DNA of 31,064 nt from SZUA-287 sp036397975 (GTDB taxonomy: Bacteria > Bacteroidota > Ignavibacteria > UBA10030 > UBA6906). A program made the translations under genes and the position numbers. Positions within the stretch are counted from its first letter, which is position 1; every line of letters starts with the position of its first letter. Below the pieces are notes generated by a model that had not been told where the DNA came from, made no database searches, and worked only from the letters and a program-made list of their open reading frames with translations. Positions 1-8,338 of this stretch are shown one piece after another. The DNA is taken from assembly GCA_036397975.1 (NCBI GenBank), contig DASWHW010000007.1, positions 1 to 31,064 on the forward strand, given 5' to 3'.

Positions 1-962
1 CCGATATCCGTTCCTTCCGCAAGTGCATCATCCACTTTCAACGACTTCATCCGGTCTACCATTGCCGTAATGAACGGATCGTGAATTTCTTTGGTGACGA
101 TGAGCCGGCTTGAAGCGGTGCATCGCTGTCCTGTAGAGAAAAACGCACCGTTGATTGCCGCGTTCACGGCAGTGTTCAGGTCGGCATCGTCAAGCACAAC
201 CAGCGGATTCTTTCCCCCCATTTCAAGCTGGAATTTCTTCATCGTGCTGACACAGCTCTGTGCGATTGTTCTCCCAACCTCCACCGAGCCGGTAAAGCTG
301 ATGGCGTTGACATCCTTATGGTTTACCATCGCGGTGCCGATTTCACGTCCTGCGCCCATGACGAGGTTGAAGACCCCCGCAGGAAGTCCGGACCGTGAGA
401 TAATCTCGGCAAGCGCCCATGAGCATCCGGGCGCAAGGTCGGCAGGTTTGATGACGACCGTGTTTCCGTAAGCCAGTGCTGGTGCGACTTTCCAGGCCGG
501 AATCGCAATCGGGAAATTCCACGGCGTCAAAATGCCAACGACCCCAACCGGCTGACGAAGAATGTTGATGTCGACTCCCGGACGGACGGACCGAATATGT
601 TCCCCGCTCATTCGTAAGGCTTCGCCTGCAAAGTACTTGAAGATCTGTCCGGCGCGATTGACCTCTCCTATTCCTTCCGGAAGAGTCTTTCCCTCTTCTC
701 GTGCGAGAAGTCGTCCGAGTTCTTCTTTCCGTTTAATAATTTCCGAACCAACAAAATCCAGAACGTTGAAGCGCTCCTGTGGAGAGCTTTCCGCCCAACG
801 GGATTTTGCATTGGTTGCTGCTGCGACTGCTTGGTTCAACTGAGTCGCATCCGCGTGAGCATATACCCCGACAATGTCGAAAGTGTCGGAAGGATTGATA
901 TTTTCCTTTCCCTTCGTTCCGTTCAACCATTCGCCGCCGATAAGATTCGATCGTGTCTTCAT
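1..962 (-). CDS. Aldehyde dehydrogenase family protein (3' end outside window)
   Basis: NAD(P)-dependent aldehyde dehydrogenase; the first 320 or so residues of a usual 480 are present. Visible in order are the N-terminal GGEW motif, the oxyanion/cofactor loop TPWNFP (N149), VIKPAD, FTGSVEVG, the general-base motif LEMGGKNP and the catalytic-cysteine motif GQRCTA. The reading frame is open to the window edge. Its ATG overlaps the stop of the upstream DapA-family gene in an ATGA, so the two are translationally coupled. That pairing is known for routes ending in 2-oxoglutarate semialdehyde (hydroxyproline, glucarate or pentose acids), so a 2-oxoglutarate-semialdehyde dehydrogenase is the likely specificity. 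Family assignment is firm; substrate is inference. Confidence 0.93.
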   Translation of the reverse strand, partial: MKTRSNLIGGEWLNGTKGKENINPSDTFDIVGVYAHADATQLNQAVAAATNAKSRWAESSPQERFNVLDFVGSEIIKRKEELGRLLAREEGKTLPEGIGEVNRAGQIFKYFAGEALRMSGEHIRSVRPGVDINILRQPVGVVGILTPWNFPIAIPAWKVAPALAYGNTVVIKPADLAPGCSWALAEIISRSGLPAGVFNLVMGAGREIGTAMVNHKDVNAISFTGSVEVGRTIAQSCVSTMKKFQLEMGGKNPLVVLDDADLNTAVNAAINGAFFSTGQRCTASSRLIVTKEIHDPFITAMVDRMKSLKVDDALAEGTDI

Positions 963-1870
963 GCTTGTACTTCCTCTATTACAGGCCGGGTCTTGAGAGC
1001 TGCAGCCACGATTCGCTCGATTCGTTTTCGTTCGTCTCCGACCAGGGGCAAACGGGGTGGTCGCATTCTTTCCGATCCGACGCCGACCAGTTGCTCGACG
1101 AGCTTTATGTTATGGACAAACTTCGTCGAGACATCTAAGTGAAGCAGCGGCATAAACCACTGTTGTATCGCCCGTGCGCCGTCGATATGTCCGCCCATTG
1201 TAAGCTCGTAGAGGGCCACTGTCTCCTTTGGGAATGCGCAGACGAGTCCCGCAACCCAGCCAACCGCGCCGACCAAAAAGCTCTCGAATGCAAGATCATC
1301 AACACCGCAGAAGATATTATACCTATCGCCGACCAGGTTCCGTATATCGGTGATGCGACGAACGTCATCGGAGGATTCTTTGAGGGCGATGAACTTCGGT
1401 TCGTCCGCAAGTTCGGCGAACATTGCCGGTGTTATGTCCACCCGATAGGCAACCGGATTATTGTAGATCATGATCGGCTTTTCGGATGCTGCTGCGACCG
1501 TCCGGAGGTGTTGAATGGTTTCTCTCGGATCCGAAACGTACTGCATGCCGGGGAGTACCATGAATCCGTCGGCCCCATTGTCTGTTGCCTTCTTCACAAA
1601 CTCACACGCACCTTTGGTAGTCGTCTCTGCAACGCAGGAGAGAACGGGGACCCGACCATCGCTCACCTTTACAGCCAGTGAAAGCACTTCGTGCTTTTCC
1701 GATGGCGAGAGCGTTCCGTTTTCACCGAGGGAGCCAAGAACGATAAGTCCATCCACTTCCGCATCGAGCATGAAGTGAATGTGTTTTTCAATTGCCGGGA
1801 GATCGAGCGAATAGTCTTTTTTGAACTTGGTAGTGAGGGCGGGGAAAACGCCCTTCCATTCGGACTTCAT
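959..1870 (-). CDS. DapA-family (dihydrodipicolinate synthase / N-acetylneuraminate lyase superfamily) lyase or deaminase
   Basis: 303 residues, normal for this class I aldolase TIM-barrel family. The Schiff-base lysine is K164 in ALKESS, the conserved tyrosine is Y136 in YNNP, and GSLGENG (46-52) occupies the place of the substrate-carboxylate loop GTTGE. It is probably not the lysine-biosynthesis enzyme: the loop differs from the classical one, and it is coupled by ATGA to an aldehyde dehydrogenase. 1-Pyrroline-4-hydroxy-2-carboxylate deaminase (hydroxyproline catabolism) or 5-dehydro-4-deoxyglucarate dehydratase are the likeliest activities; I cannot decide between them. The start lacks a clear ribosome site but gives the expected N-terminus (KGVFPALTT). 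Confidence 0.88.
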   Translation of the reverse strand: MKSEWKGVFPALTTKFKKDYSLDLPAIEKHIHFMLDAEVDGLIVLGSLGENGTLSPSEKHEVLSLAVKVSDGRVPVLSCVAETTTKGACEFVKKATDNGADGFMVLPGMQYVSDPRETIQHLRTVAAASEKPIMIYNNPVAYRVDITPAMFAELADEPKFIALKESSDDVRRITDIRNLVGDRYNIFCGVDDLAFESFLVGAVGWVAGLVCAFPKETVALYELTMGGHIDGARAIQQWFMPLLHLDVSTKFVHNIKLVEQLVGVGSERMRPPRLPLVGDERKRIERIVAAALKTRPVIEEVQA

Positions 1871-1908
1871 GATGGCGCCTTTCGGATTGCTTTACAGTGT
1901 GGAAAAAT

Positions 1909-1923
1909 ATACGTATAACGTAT
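1909..1923. promoter_or_regulatory. Candidate operator palindrome ATACGT-ATA-ACGTAT
   Basis: A perfect 6-bp inverted repeat with a 3-bp spacer lies in the 144-bp gap between the divergent DapA-family gene and the M1 peptidase, about 39 bp upstream of the DapA-family start. GntR-family repressors of sugar-acid and amino-acid catabolic genes often bind short AT/GTAT palindromes of this kind, so control of the catabolic pair is plausible. No regulator gene is in the window. Confidence 0.35.
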
Positions 1924-2014
1924 CAGTATTATTGGAATGTCGCAAATGAGCGATGAGCTTCTCGAATCCTGAAGGCACCACTCTTTCCTCATTTTCACCA
2001 ACTGGAGATTCCCT

Positions 2015-3682
2015 ATGCGCAGCCTAATTTCCTTGCTGATCTGTTGTCTCACCGTTTCCCCTGCGGCCAAGGCGCAATTCACACATGCCGATTCATTGCG
2101 CGGTTTCCTCAGTTCCGAGCGGGCGTGCTACGATGTGCTCTACTATAACCTGGACCTACGGCTCGATACTGTCTCACGGTCAATCGCCGGTTCGAACGGC
2201 ATAACATTTTCGGCCGTAAATGATTTTGACGTCATGCAGATCGATCTCTTCGAGAACTATCACGTCGATAGCATTATTCTCGACGGGAAGAAGCATGCGT
2301 CATTCGAGCGGGATGGAAAGGCGATGTTCGTTCGACTTTCAGAAAAAATAAGGAAAGGGTCAAAACATACTGTCACGGTGTTTTATGCAGGAACTCCGCA
2401 GGTAGCAAAGCGTCCGCCGTGGGATGGTGGCTTTACGTGGGAGCGGGATCGCCATGGTGAACTCTGGATTGGCGTCAGTTGCCAGGGCCTGGGCGCAAGC
2501 TCCTGGTGGCCCAACAAAGATCATCAGTCCGATGAACCGGACAGCATGCTCATGAGCATTACGGTTCCCTCAAACCTGATCGACGTTTCCAACGGTCGAC
2601 TCCGCGACGTGCAGGATTATGGTAACGGGTGGACGAGGTACGCGTGGTTCATCAGCTATCCCATCAACAACTACAACGTCACATTAAACATCGCCAAGTA
2701 CTCATATTTTAACGATGAGTATGTGAATGCAACCGGCGATACGCTCACGCTGGACTATTACGTTCTTCCGTATAACCTCGAGAAAGCAAAAGCGCAGTTC
2801 AGTCAGGTGCCGTCGATGATGAAGATATTCGAAAAGCGTTTTGGGAAATATCCGTTTTATCGGGATGGATATAAACTTGTCGAAACGCCGTACCTCGGCA
2901 TGGAGCATCAGAGCGCGGTTGCGTATGGGAATGACTATCTCCAGGGCTATCGGGGAACCTCAGCCGCCGACATCGGATTGACTTTTGATTTCATCATCAT
3001 TCATGAAAGCGCGCATGAATGGTGGGGAAACAGTGTCACCTCCAATGATATTGCCGACTCCTGGATTCATGAAGGGTTTGGCGCTTACGCGGAAGCTGTT
3101 TATGTGGAGGACTTGTATGGCTATAGGAAGGCAATGGAGTATGTAAACGGCAAGAAGCCGGGGGTCGTAAACGACCGTCCGATTATCGGGACATACGGCG
3201 TCGATAACAACGGTTCGAAGGACATGTACATCAAGGGCCAGCTTATTTTGAATACGCTCCGCCACGTGATCGACAACGACAAACTCTGGTGGGAGATTGT
3301 GAAGGGGATCGCCGAGACATTCGCGTACAAGAACATCGACTCCGACGACATCTTTGCATACATCAACAGGAAGACGGGGAAGGACTACGGGTACTTCTTC
3401 AATCAGTATTTCAAAACCACAGTCGTCCCTACACTGAATGTGTTCATCCGAAAGAAAGGTCCGGCGGTGAGGATGAGTTACAAGTGGGAAGAGAAGGGAT
3501 TCCGCATGCCGATCAAGGTAACGGGCGGAAGGGGAGAGTACTCATTCATATATCCCACAGATTCTGTGCAAACCACCCGCTTCGACTATCTGAACCCGGA
3601 AGAGTTTCGTGTTGCAGAGGATCAGTTCTACGTGAACGTGAAGGTTTCGACAATGTATGTCGATCCGGCGAAGGTGGAGTAA
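2015..3682 (+). CDS. Secreted M1-family zinc metallopeptidase
   Basis: A 555-residue exported peptidase. Residues 1-20 form a signal peptide (hydrophobic core LISLLICCLTV, cleavage near AKA-QF). A beta-rich N-terminal M1 domain follows, then the substrate motif LGMEHQS (294-300, in place of GAMEN), the zinc site HESAHEWWGN (H330, H334, catalytic E331) and the third ligand E353 in HEGFGAYAE. It ends shortly after the catalytic domain with a small beta domain, so it lacks the long ERAP1-like C-terminal domain of larger aminopeptidases. A GGAG lies 8 nt before the ATG. A periplasmic or surface aminopeptidase for peptide nutrition is the likely role. It stands alone on its strand. Confidence 0.93.
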   Translation: MRSLISLLICCLTVSPAAKAQFTHADSLRGFLSSERACYDVLYYNLDLRLDTVSRSIAGSNGITFSAVNDFDVMQIDLFENYHVDSIILDGKKHASFERDGKAMFVRLSEKIRKGSKHTVTVFYAGTPQVAKRPPWDGGFTWERDRHGELWIGVSCQGLGASSWWPNKDHQSDEPDSMLMSITVPSNLIDVSNGRLRDVQDYGNGWTRYAWFISYPINNYNVTLNIAKYSYFNDEYVNATGDTLTLDYYVLPYNLEKAKAQFSQVPSMMKIFEKRFGKYPFYRDGYKLVETPYLGMEHQSAVAYGNDYLQGYRGTSAADIGLTFDFIIIHESAHEWWGNSVTSNDIADSWIHEGFGAYAEAVYVEDLYGYRKAMEYVNGKKPGVVNDRPIIGTYGVDNNGSKDMYIKGQLILNTLRHVIDNDKLWWEIVKGIAETFAYKNIDSDDIFAYINRKTGKDYGYFFNQYFKTTVVPTLNVFIRKKGPAVRMSYKWEEKGFRMPIKVTGGRGEYSFIYPTDSVQTTRFDYLNPEEFRVAEDQFYVNVKVSTMYVDPAKVE

Positions 3683-3700
3683 CGGGAAACTTCGTACAAT

Positions 3701-3988
3701 GTGGCTCAATCGAAAACATATTACCGTCGCCATCTGCCGCACTACCAGCCTCCAGACTCAGCATTCCATATCGTGTTCAGACTTGCAAGTTCTCTTCCTG
3801 TCGAAGCGGTTCCACGGATGCGTGCTGATCTTGTTGCCCACGAAAAGTCTCTAGAGGGAATCAATACTAGAGAAACTGCCGAGGCGAATGTGGAAAGACA
3901 ACCAGGAGGACGCCGAGTTGAAGTTCAGTTTGATCCAGAGGAGGGAGCAACGACACATGTTTGTGTATTGTTAATAGGTGTTCAATGA
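3701..3988 (+). pseudogene. Remnant of REP-associated (Y1-like) tyrosine transposase
   Basis: From a GTG the frame reads RRHLPHYQPPDSAFHIVFRL and then SLP, which is the typical N-terminus of RAYT / Y1 transposase-like proteins. Similarity fades after EKSLEGI (about residue 53). The catalytic HUH and tyrosine region is absent, so at most the first quarter of the protein remains. It sits 18 bp after the peptidase stop and overlaps the start of the next gene. Recognition rests on the N-terminal motif only. Confidence 0.62.
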
Positions 3989-4632
3989 AATCAAAGCAAC
4001 GGGAGAACATCATCAAACCGAATCCAAAGAGAAAGATGGCCGGCGAAGCGTTCGTATGGACGCCCGAAGAAGAAACTCATATTCGCAACTGGTATGGAAA
4101 AAGACATGTTCGGCAAATCGCCAGGGAACTTGGCAGGGGATACCGCGCTGTAGTGATGCGTGCCGCGAAACTGGGCGTCTCCAAGCCACGTCGATCATGG
4201 ACTTCAGCGGAACTCCGAAAGCTTCGCAGTCTGCGGACGCACCAGCGATCGCAAATTGCTGTTTCGCTCGGTCACACTGTCCAAGAGGTGAAGTACCAAA
4301 TGAGACGGTTGGGTTTGCACCGTTTCAGGTGGAACCCCGAGGAGGAGCGATATCTCAAGAAATGGTACCGGAAGAAGACAAAAAAAGGGATTGCCCGCCG
4401 CCTGGCAAGAAGTATCGGTAGTGTCTTCTACCGGGCAAAAATCATGAATCTTGGTTCAAAACCACCTCCCCGCTGGACTGCTGAGGAGGATAGATTCCTT
4501 GCCGAGAACTATTATCGGTTAGGTTCGCTGGCCACGAGTAAAGTGCTTGGTCGCACACGCGCAGCTGTGGTTCTAAGAGCGAAAAAGCACCGGCATGCCC
4601 GGCGTAAGAAAAAAACCGCGCGGCAGCGATAA
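3985..4632 (+). CDS. Basic DNA-binding protein with four tandem Myb/SANT (GcrA-like) repeats
   Basis: 215 residues if started at the ATG preceded by AGGTG at 5-nt spacing; a TTG eight codons upstream is less likely. Four repeats of 44-48 residues start at W25 (VWTPEEETHI), W72 (SWTSAELRKL), W116 (RWNPEEERYL) and W164 (RWTAEEDRFL). Each continues as IA-x-LG-R-x3-V-x-RA-x-LG, the helix-turn-helix pattern of SANT/Myb repeats and of the GcrA N-terminal domain. The protein is strongly basic and ends in a K/R-rich tail (RRKKKTARQR). No enzymatic domain is present. DNA binding is inferred from the fold pattern and charge; target and role are unknown. Its position among gene remnants suggests an accessory or mobile origin. 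Confidence 0.8.
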   Translation: MKSKQRENIIKPNPKRKMAGEAFVWTPEEETHIRNWYGKRHVRQIARELGRGYRAVVMRAAKLGVSKPRRSWTSAELRKLRSLRTHQRSQIAVSLGHTVQEVKYQMRRLGLHRFRWNPEEERYLKKWYRKKTKKGIARRLARSIGSVFYRAKIMNLGSKPPPRWTAEEDRFLAENYYRLGSLATSKVLGRTRAAVVLRAKKHRHARRKKKTARQR

Positions 4633-4956
4633 TAGTTCTACCGGAGACAGTTCTCAGTATCCGAGCGTCATCCCATGGTCCAAGAATACCGTGTTTGCGG
4701 TATTGCTTCAAGCATTTTGTTAAATACAATCCGATGGTCTCCAAAGCTCTGAGACGATTATTCCCCGGTTGTACCAGAGCGCATCCTAAGGGCCAGGCTC
4801 CGTTCTTTTGAAGCCGATTTCTTTCGTGGCAGCTACCCAAAGAGATGCCATGACCAAGTCCACTCAAATGTGAGACACTGCCACTGAAGAGAAGCGTTCT
4901 ACAAGCCAGCGGAAACCCAAGATACTCGCCCCCTTTCGCAGACATGATAGCATTGC
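4633..4956. other. 324-bp stretch without a recognised gene
   Basis: I see no recognisable coding, RNA or terminator signal here. A long minus-strand open frame covers it, but its sequence is low in recognisable motifs and it runs antisense into the genuine Myb-repeat gene. With remnants on both sides, decayed sequence is the likeliest content. Confidence 0.4.
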
Positions 4957-5658
4957 ATGATTGATTCGATAGCCGAGTTGATTGACGCCAACAAGTTAAG
5001 CGAAGCCGCTGATGCCGCGCGAAAAGCCTCAAGCGCTGAGCCGGACAATCCCGACTATCCAGTTCTTCATGTTATCGCATTGCTCCGGATGGAGAAGTTC
5101 GATAAGGCGCTGAAGATTGCCGAGCGTGCGGTGACTCGCTTCCCGAAGAATTGGAAATGCCTTTCGATGTTTGGTCAAGCGCAGAGTTATCTTGAAGACT
5201 GGATACACGCAGAAGACGCGTACCGGCGGGCAATCACGTGCGCGGCGAAAGCGCCAAAGGAAGATCGCTCGGCTTTGCATCAATCGCTCGGCGAAATGTT
5301 GTGGGAACAGCATCACCGTGATGAAGCGCTCGAAGAATTGCGCGTCGCTCTCTCCCTCGACCCGAAAAACACACTCGCGAAGGAAGCGCTCGAAGAATGC
5401 ACCAACGTGTACGGCGAGCCGAAAGCGCCAACGCCGGATTTCGACGACATGTATCACTTCTTCAACATTCACCGTGAACGCTACTTTCGGTTGAAAGGTT
5501 ACGACGTGTTCCAAACGAAGGAAGAAGCGGAGCGCATTCTGACGATACTCCGTGAGGGATGGAACGCGCATATCGCTCCTCGTTCGCGTGAGTTAGACAA
5601 GATGACGCCGGAAGAAAAATCGGAGATGATTCGCGGGGTGACGGTGAGGTTTGAATAA
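4957..5658 (+). CDS. Tetratricopeptide-repeat protein
   Basis: 233 residues, mostly alpha-helical TPR-like repeats: about 4-32, 33-66 (ALLRMEKFDKALKIAERAV), 67-104 (AQSYLEDWIHAEDAYRRAI) and 108-141 (GEMLWEQHHRDEALEELRVA, then LDPKN). An unrelated acidic C-terminal part (DMYHFFNIHRERYFRLKGYD) follows. There is no signal peptide, so it is probably a cytoplasmic scaffold for protein-protein contacts. The start ATG has no evident Shine-Dalgarno sequence. No partner is indicated by the neighbours. Confidence 0.82.
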   Translation: MIDSIAELIDANKLSEAADAARKASSAEPDNPDYPVLHVIALLRMEKFDKALKIAERAVTRFPKNWKCLSMFGQAQSYLEDWIHAEDAYRRAITCAAKAPKEDRSALHQSLGEMLWEQHHRDEALEELRVALSLDPKNTLAKEALEECTNVYGEPKAPTPDFDDMYHFFNIHRERYFRLKGYDVFQTKEEAERILTILREGWNAHIAPRSRELDKMTPEEKSEMIRGVTVRFE

Positions 5659-5715
5659 GCACGATTAGGGACGCATGAAAAAAAATCATAGCGAATTTTC
5701 GACGCGACCCAACAC

Positions 5716-6135
5716 GTGAATGACAGTGAATCCGACATCATTGCAAAGAGACCGGATGATATGACGTACTTCGCACACTCGGAGAATTCTCTGGGAACAA
5801 AGCACGAGCTGAGAGACCACCTTGTCCAAACAGCTCAGCGAACAAAGGCTTTTGCGCCAGCAGAGTCTTGGCGAGAGTGCTTCTATCTTGCTGGGTTATT
5901 GCATGACGCTGGAAAATTCCAGGATGGATTTCAGGAGTATTTGGAGAAGGGCAAACCGCGAACCCCGCACGCTGGTATTGGGTCATACGTTGCGAGCATG
6001 CTTGGTAAGGAGTGCATTCCGCACCAGTTTGCTATTCAAGGACATCATGCGGGCTTACACAATAACGAAGAGCGGCTACTTGCGGATCGAGTCCCGTTGT
6101 TTCAAGCGCCGAGCGGACGTCATTTGCAAGGATGA
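5716..6135 (+). pseudogene. Truncated Cas3 HD-nuclease domain (Cas3'' N-terminal fragment)
   Basis: The frame carries the Cas3 HD signature in order: YFAHS, HELRDHLVQTA, LAGLLHDAGKFQDGFQEYL, HAGIGSYVA and QGHHAGLHN. These are the metal-binding histidines and the HD pair of CRISPR type I Cas3. The start is either the GTG used here or, more in line with the family, ATG at 5761. After HNNEERL the family match stops and the frame ends 21 residues later, so the remaining HD domain and the whole helicase are missing. No cas gene or CRISPR array is nearby. A remnant of a lost type I system is the simplest reading; a short domesticated HD protein is possible but the HD fold would be incomplete. Confidence 0.7.
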
Positions 6136-6200
6136 GACCGGTCGCCAATTCAACAGTAACAAAGTTATTCTTGGTACCAACATGTTGAGGTCCAGGAGGT

Positions 6201-6387
6201 TTACCTCTGCACAACAAACTTCTTCGTTTCTGTGTAGCTGCCTGCAACCATCCGGTAGAAATATAAGCCACTCGAGAGCTGATACTCCCACGCTGAGAAC
6301 ACGAAGGTATGCTCACCTGGTTCAACGTCCCGGGTTGCATTCCTTGGTTGAGACTCGTTACACTGCATAACAAACTCCCCTTAACTT
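6201..6387 (-). pseudogene. Orphan type IX secretion system C-terminal sorting domain fragment
   Basis: Read on the minus strand, the frame contains VEPGEHTFVFSAW, then LSSGLYFYRMVAGSYTETKK and FVVQR followed by TAA. This is the C-terminal end of a T9SS type A (Por) sorting domain: GxYFYR, GSYTETKK and a basic terminal residue. The frame is closed by an in-frame TAA just upstream (about 6385-6387), so only about 60 codons survive and no start codon or passenger protein is attached. It lies between the Cas3 fragment and the end of the hybrid kinase gene, and marks the host lineage as having T9SS. Confidence 0.72.
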
Positions 6388-6402
6388 GCTCCGATTTTGG
6401 CC

Positions 6403-7536
6403 TTATCCGTATGCGGCCACAAGACCAGGGTCTTCATGCTTTCTGGAGAACATCTTCTGAATCGTTCGCAGGATCTCTTCAGACCCGGTTGACTTTGGAA
6501 GAACTGTATATTGGTGTTTTAGCAATGAAGCTACGTCCGGGTGGCGTTTGTCAAGACCTGTCAGGAACATTATGTTCACATTGGGATCAAACTCGCGTAG
6601 GGCACCAAGCATCTCGCGGCCGTTCATCTCTGGCATGTCGATATCGGAGACTATGAGATCAATATGTTTGCGATTTCTTGAGTAGGATTCCAGACCCTCC
6701 ACGCCGTTGGAAGCGATGAGCACCTGGTAATCGTCCGATTCAAGAATGGAAGAGAGAACATCTCGATACGATTTATGATCCTCGACAACCAAGATTGATT
6801 TTGCGACTCCGCTCTTCATTTTCTCTCTGCTTTTCTTCAAGTCGCCTGCGGAAGGGATCCGGAGATAAACCCCGGTTCCACCAGGAATACTCTTGACATT
6901 GATGCTTCCTTGATAACGATGAACAATGGCAGCCGCAACCGCCAGCTCAAATCCATCTTCCCAATCTCCGCCACCACGCATTGCCGTTCTCGTCACCGAG
7001 GGATGAAAGAGGTGAAGCCGTTCGGGTTCGGACATCGATATTGAGATGATCACGGAGTCTGGACGAGAGTTGCTCCCATGTTCGCTCGACTCATTGGTGG
7101 ATTCGAGTTTCGTCGTAATTACAACGGTGCAGCCATCCTTTGCCACCCGATCCGTCATTCTGCAAATTCCCAACAGACCCATCGTCAGGAGTTCCTCTTC
7201 AGCGAGTATATATGGTGTATTCTGGTCTGGGAGCGTCAACACCTTGGTACCTTTCGGGAGTGTTAAGAGAAGAGTCTGTTTTATGCGGTCAATTGCTGCC
7301 GTTGTGTTGACATACTCCATTTTGAGGGGAACCCCGCCGGCAAGCAGGGATAACTTTTTTGTGAGGACGCATCCTTTTTTGACCATGCGGGAAATTGCAG
7401 CGATGCACTCGTTTAATTCTTGATGCCTCTTCTCACATAGATCGGTATAGCCTTCCAGCGCGGCAAAAATATTGCCGAATTCATGCGCAAGGTGCGCAGA
7501 GAACGAACTGATTGCCTCAATTCGATGGTTGTCCAT
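6403..7536 (-). CDS. Hybrid sensor: histidine kinase-like domain with C-terminal receiver
   Basis: About 377 residues from the ATG preceded by AGGAG...AAAGG; an upstream ATG at 7602 would add 22 residues but has no ribosome site. The numbers below are from the upstream ATG. The dimerisation/H-box is FSAHLAHEFGNIFAALEGY with H40. The ATPase region is divergent: no classical DxGxG is visible, only a G2-like GGGDWEDGFELAVAAAIVHR and a terminal GGTGVYLRIP. The receiver (268-385) has acidic ED, phosphoacceptor D320 (VSDIDMPEMNG), T348 and K370 (LPKS). There is no input domain of its own, so the upstream PAS and cyclase-like proteins may supply input. Autokinase activity is uncertain. Confidence 0.85.
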   Translation of the reverse strand: MDNHRIEAISSFSAHLAHEFGNIFAALEGYTDLCEKRHQELNECIAAISRMVKKGCVLTKKLSLLAGGVPLKMEYVNTTAAIDRIKQTLLLTLPKGTKVLTLPDQNTPYILAEEELLTMGLLGICRMTDRVAKDGCTVVITTKLESTNESSEHGSNSRPDSVIISISMSEPERLHLFHPSVTRTAMRGGGDWEDGFELAVAAAIVHRYQGSINVKSIPGGTGVYLRIPSAGDLKKSREKMKSGVAKSILVVEDHKSYRDVLSSILESDDYQVLIASNGVEGLESYSRNRKHIDLIVSDIDMPEMNGREMLGALREFDPNVNIMFLTGLDKRHPDVASLLKHQYTVLPKSTGSEEILRTIQKMFSRKHEDPGLVAAYG

Positions 7537-7639
7537 ATCCTTTTCTCTCCTGACAGGATTGTGTGGTGAATGTGATGAATTGTGAATGTCGGTGTCCCTC
7601 ATCAGGGAATTACCGAGTCATAAATCACAAATTGGCGAC

Positions 7640-8329
7640 TCATGCCGGTTCGACAATGGCAACCCTCCTTTCAGTTTTGAACCGGTATGAGTCATTGATC
7701 ATTGAATGAATTTCCTTACCGCCTGCAGGGATTCTGAGCCGGTAGACTTTTACCGCCTGGTGAAATCCTTTCAGCTTCTTTGCAACCGGACCGACCATCT
7801 GATTTTTGATCCATGCAAATTCCTCCGACGACGTTCTTGCGAGCGCCCGGAGGGCACTCTGCGCGAATGAATTATTCATCACGATTTCTCCTTCATCTGC
7901 CAACTCCACGAGCCGGGCAGTCAAGTCGATATCTTTCCCGTACACATCGGGGGTGTCGGGTATGAATGTTATATCAAAAGAATCCATGCAGAAAGCAGCT
8001 CCCACTCTAACTTTCACGGAACCTCCTGCCCGGATGATCTCAGTTAAGCGCACTACAAGGTCCAATGGTTTTATCAAACCAGTCGTGGTACTTGGCAGGA
8101 ATAGTAGAAGAGCATCGCCCAGGCTCTTCATAACGGAAAATTCCAACGAACTTTCTTTTCTGATTGCGGCAAACGTGCGTCGGAACGACTCCACCCACTC
8201 TCCGACTTTTCCATCTTTCATTTGAGTCGAACCTACAATATCCACGATAAAGCAGTAACCCGGAGTCGGATGAAGGGTTTTGATCATCATTTTGAGGTTG
8301 GGATTATATGGATCGATAAACAATGACAT
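7640..8329 (-). CDS. Class III adenylate/guanylate cyclase-like domain protein
   Basis: 229 residues, a single cyclase homology domain without membrane or sensor region. The metal-binding aspartates appear as D30 (FIVDIVGSTQM) and D72 (KSLGDALLLFLP). The catalytic segment VYGKDIDLTARLVELA keeps the transition-state arginine R139, but the usual asparagine of VNxAARL is aspartate (D135). It may be an active but atypical cyclase or a degenerate nucleotide-binding regulator. GGAGA precedes the ATG by 5 nt. It lies 9 bp after the PAS gene and 103 bp before the hybrid kinase start, in one presumed operon. Confidence 0.82.
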   Translation of the reverse strand: MSLFIDPYNPNLKMMIKTLHPTPGYCFIVDIVGSTQMKDGKVGEWVESFRRTFAAIRKESSLEFSVMKSLGDALLLFLPSTTTGLIKPLDLVVRLTEIIRAGGSVKVRVGAAFCMDSFDITFIPDTPDVYGKDIDLTARLVELADEGEIVMNNSFAQSALRALARTSSEEFAWIKNQMVGPVAKKLKGFHQAVKVYRLRIPAGGKEIHSMINDSYRFKTERRVAIVEPA

Positions 8330-8338
8330 TACAGTCTC

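Noticed and set aside
4442..5032. 196-codon minus-strand open frame
   Set aside because: It runs antisense over the Myb-repeat gene and into the TPR gene, has no recognisable motif and no ribosome site; treated as chance.
5716..6400. CRISPR repeats near the Cas3 fragment
   Set aside because: I found no regularly spaced direct repeats on either strand around the fragment.
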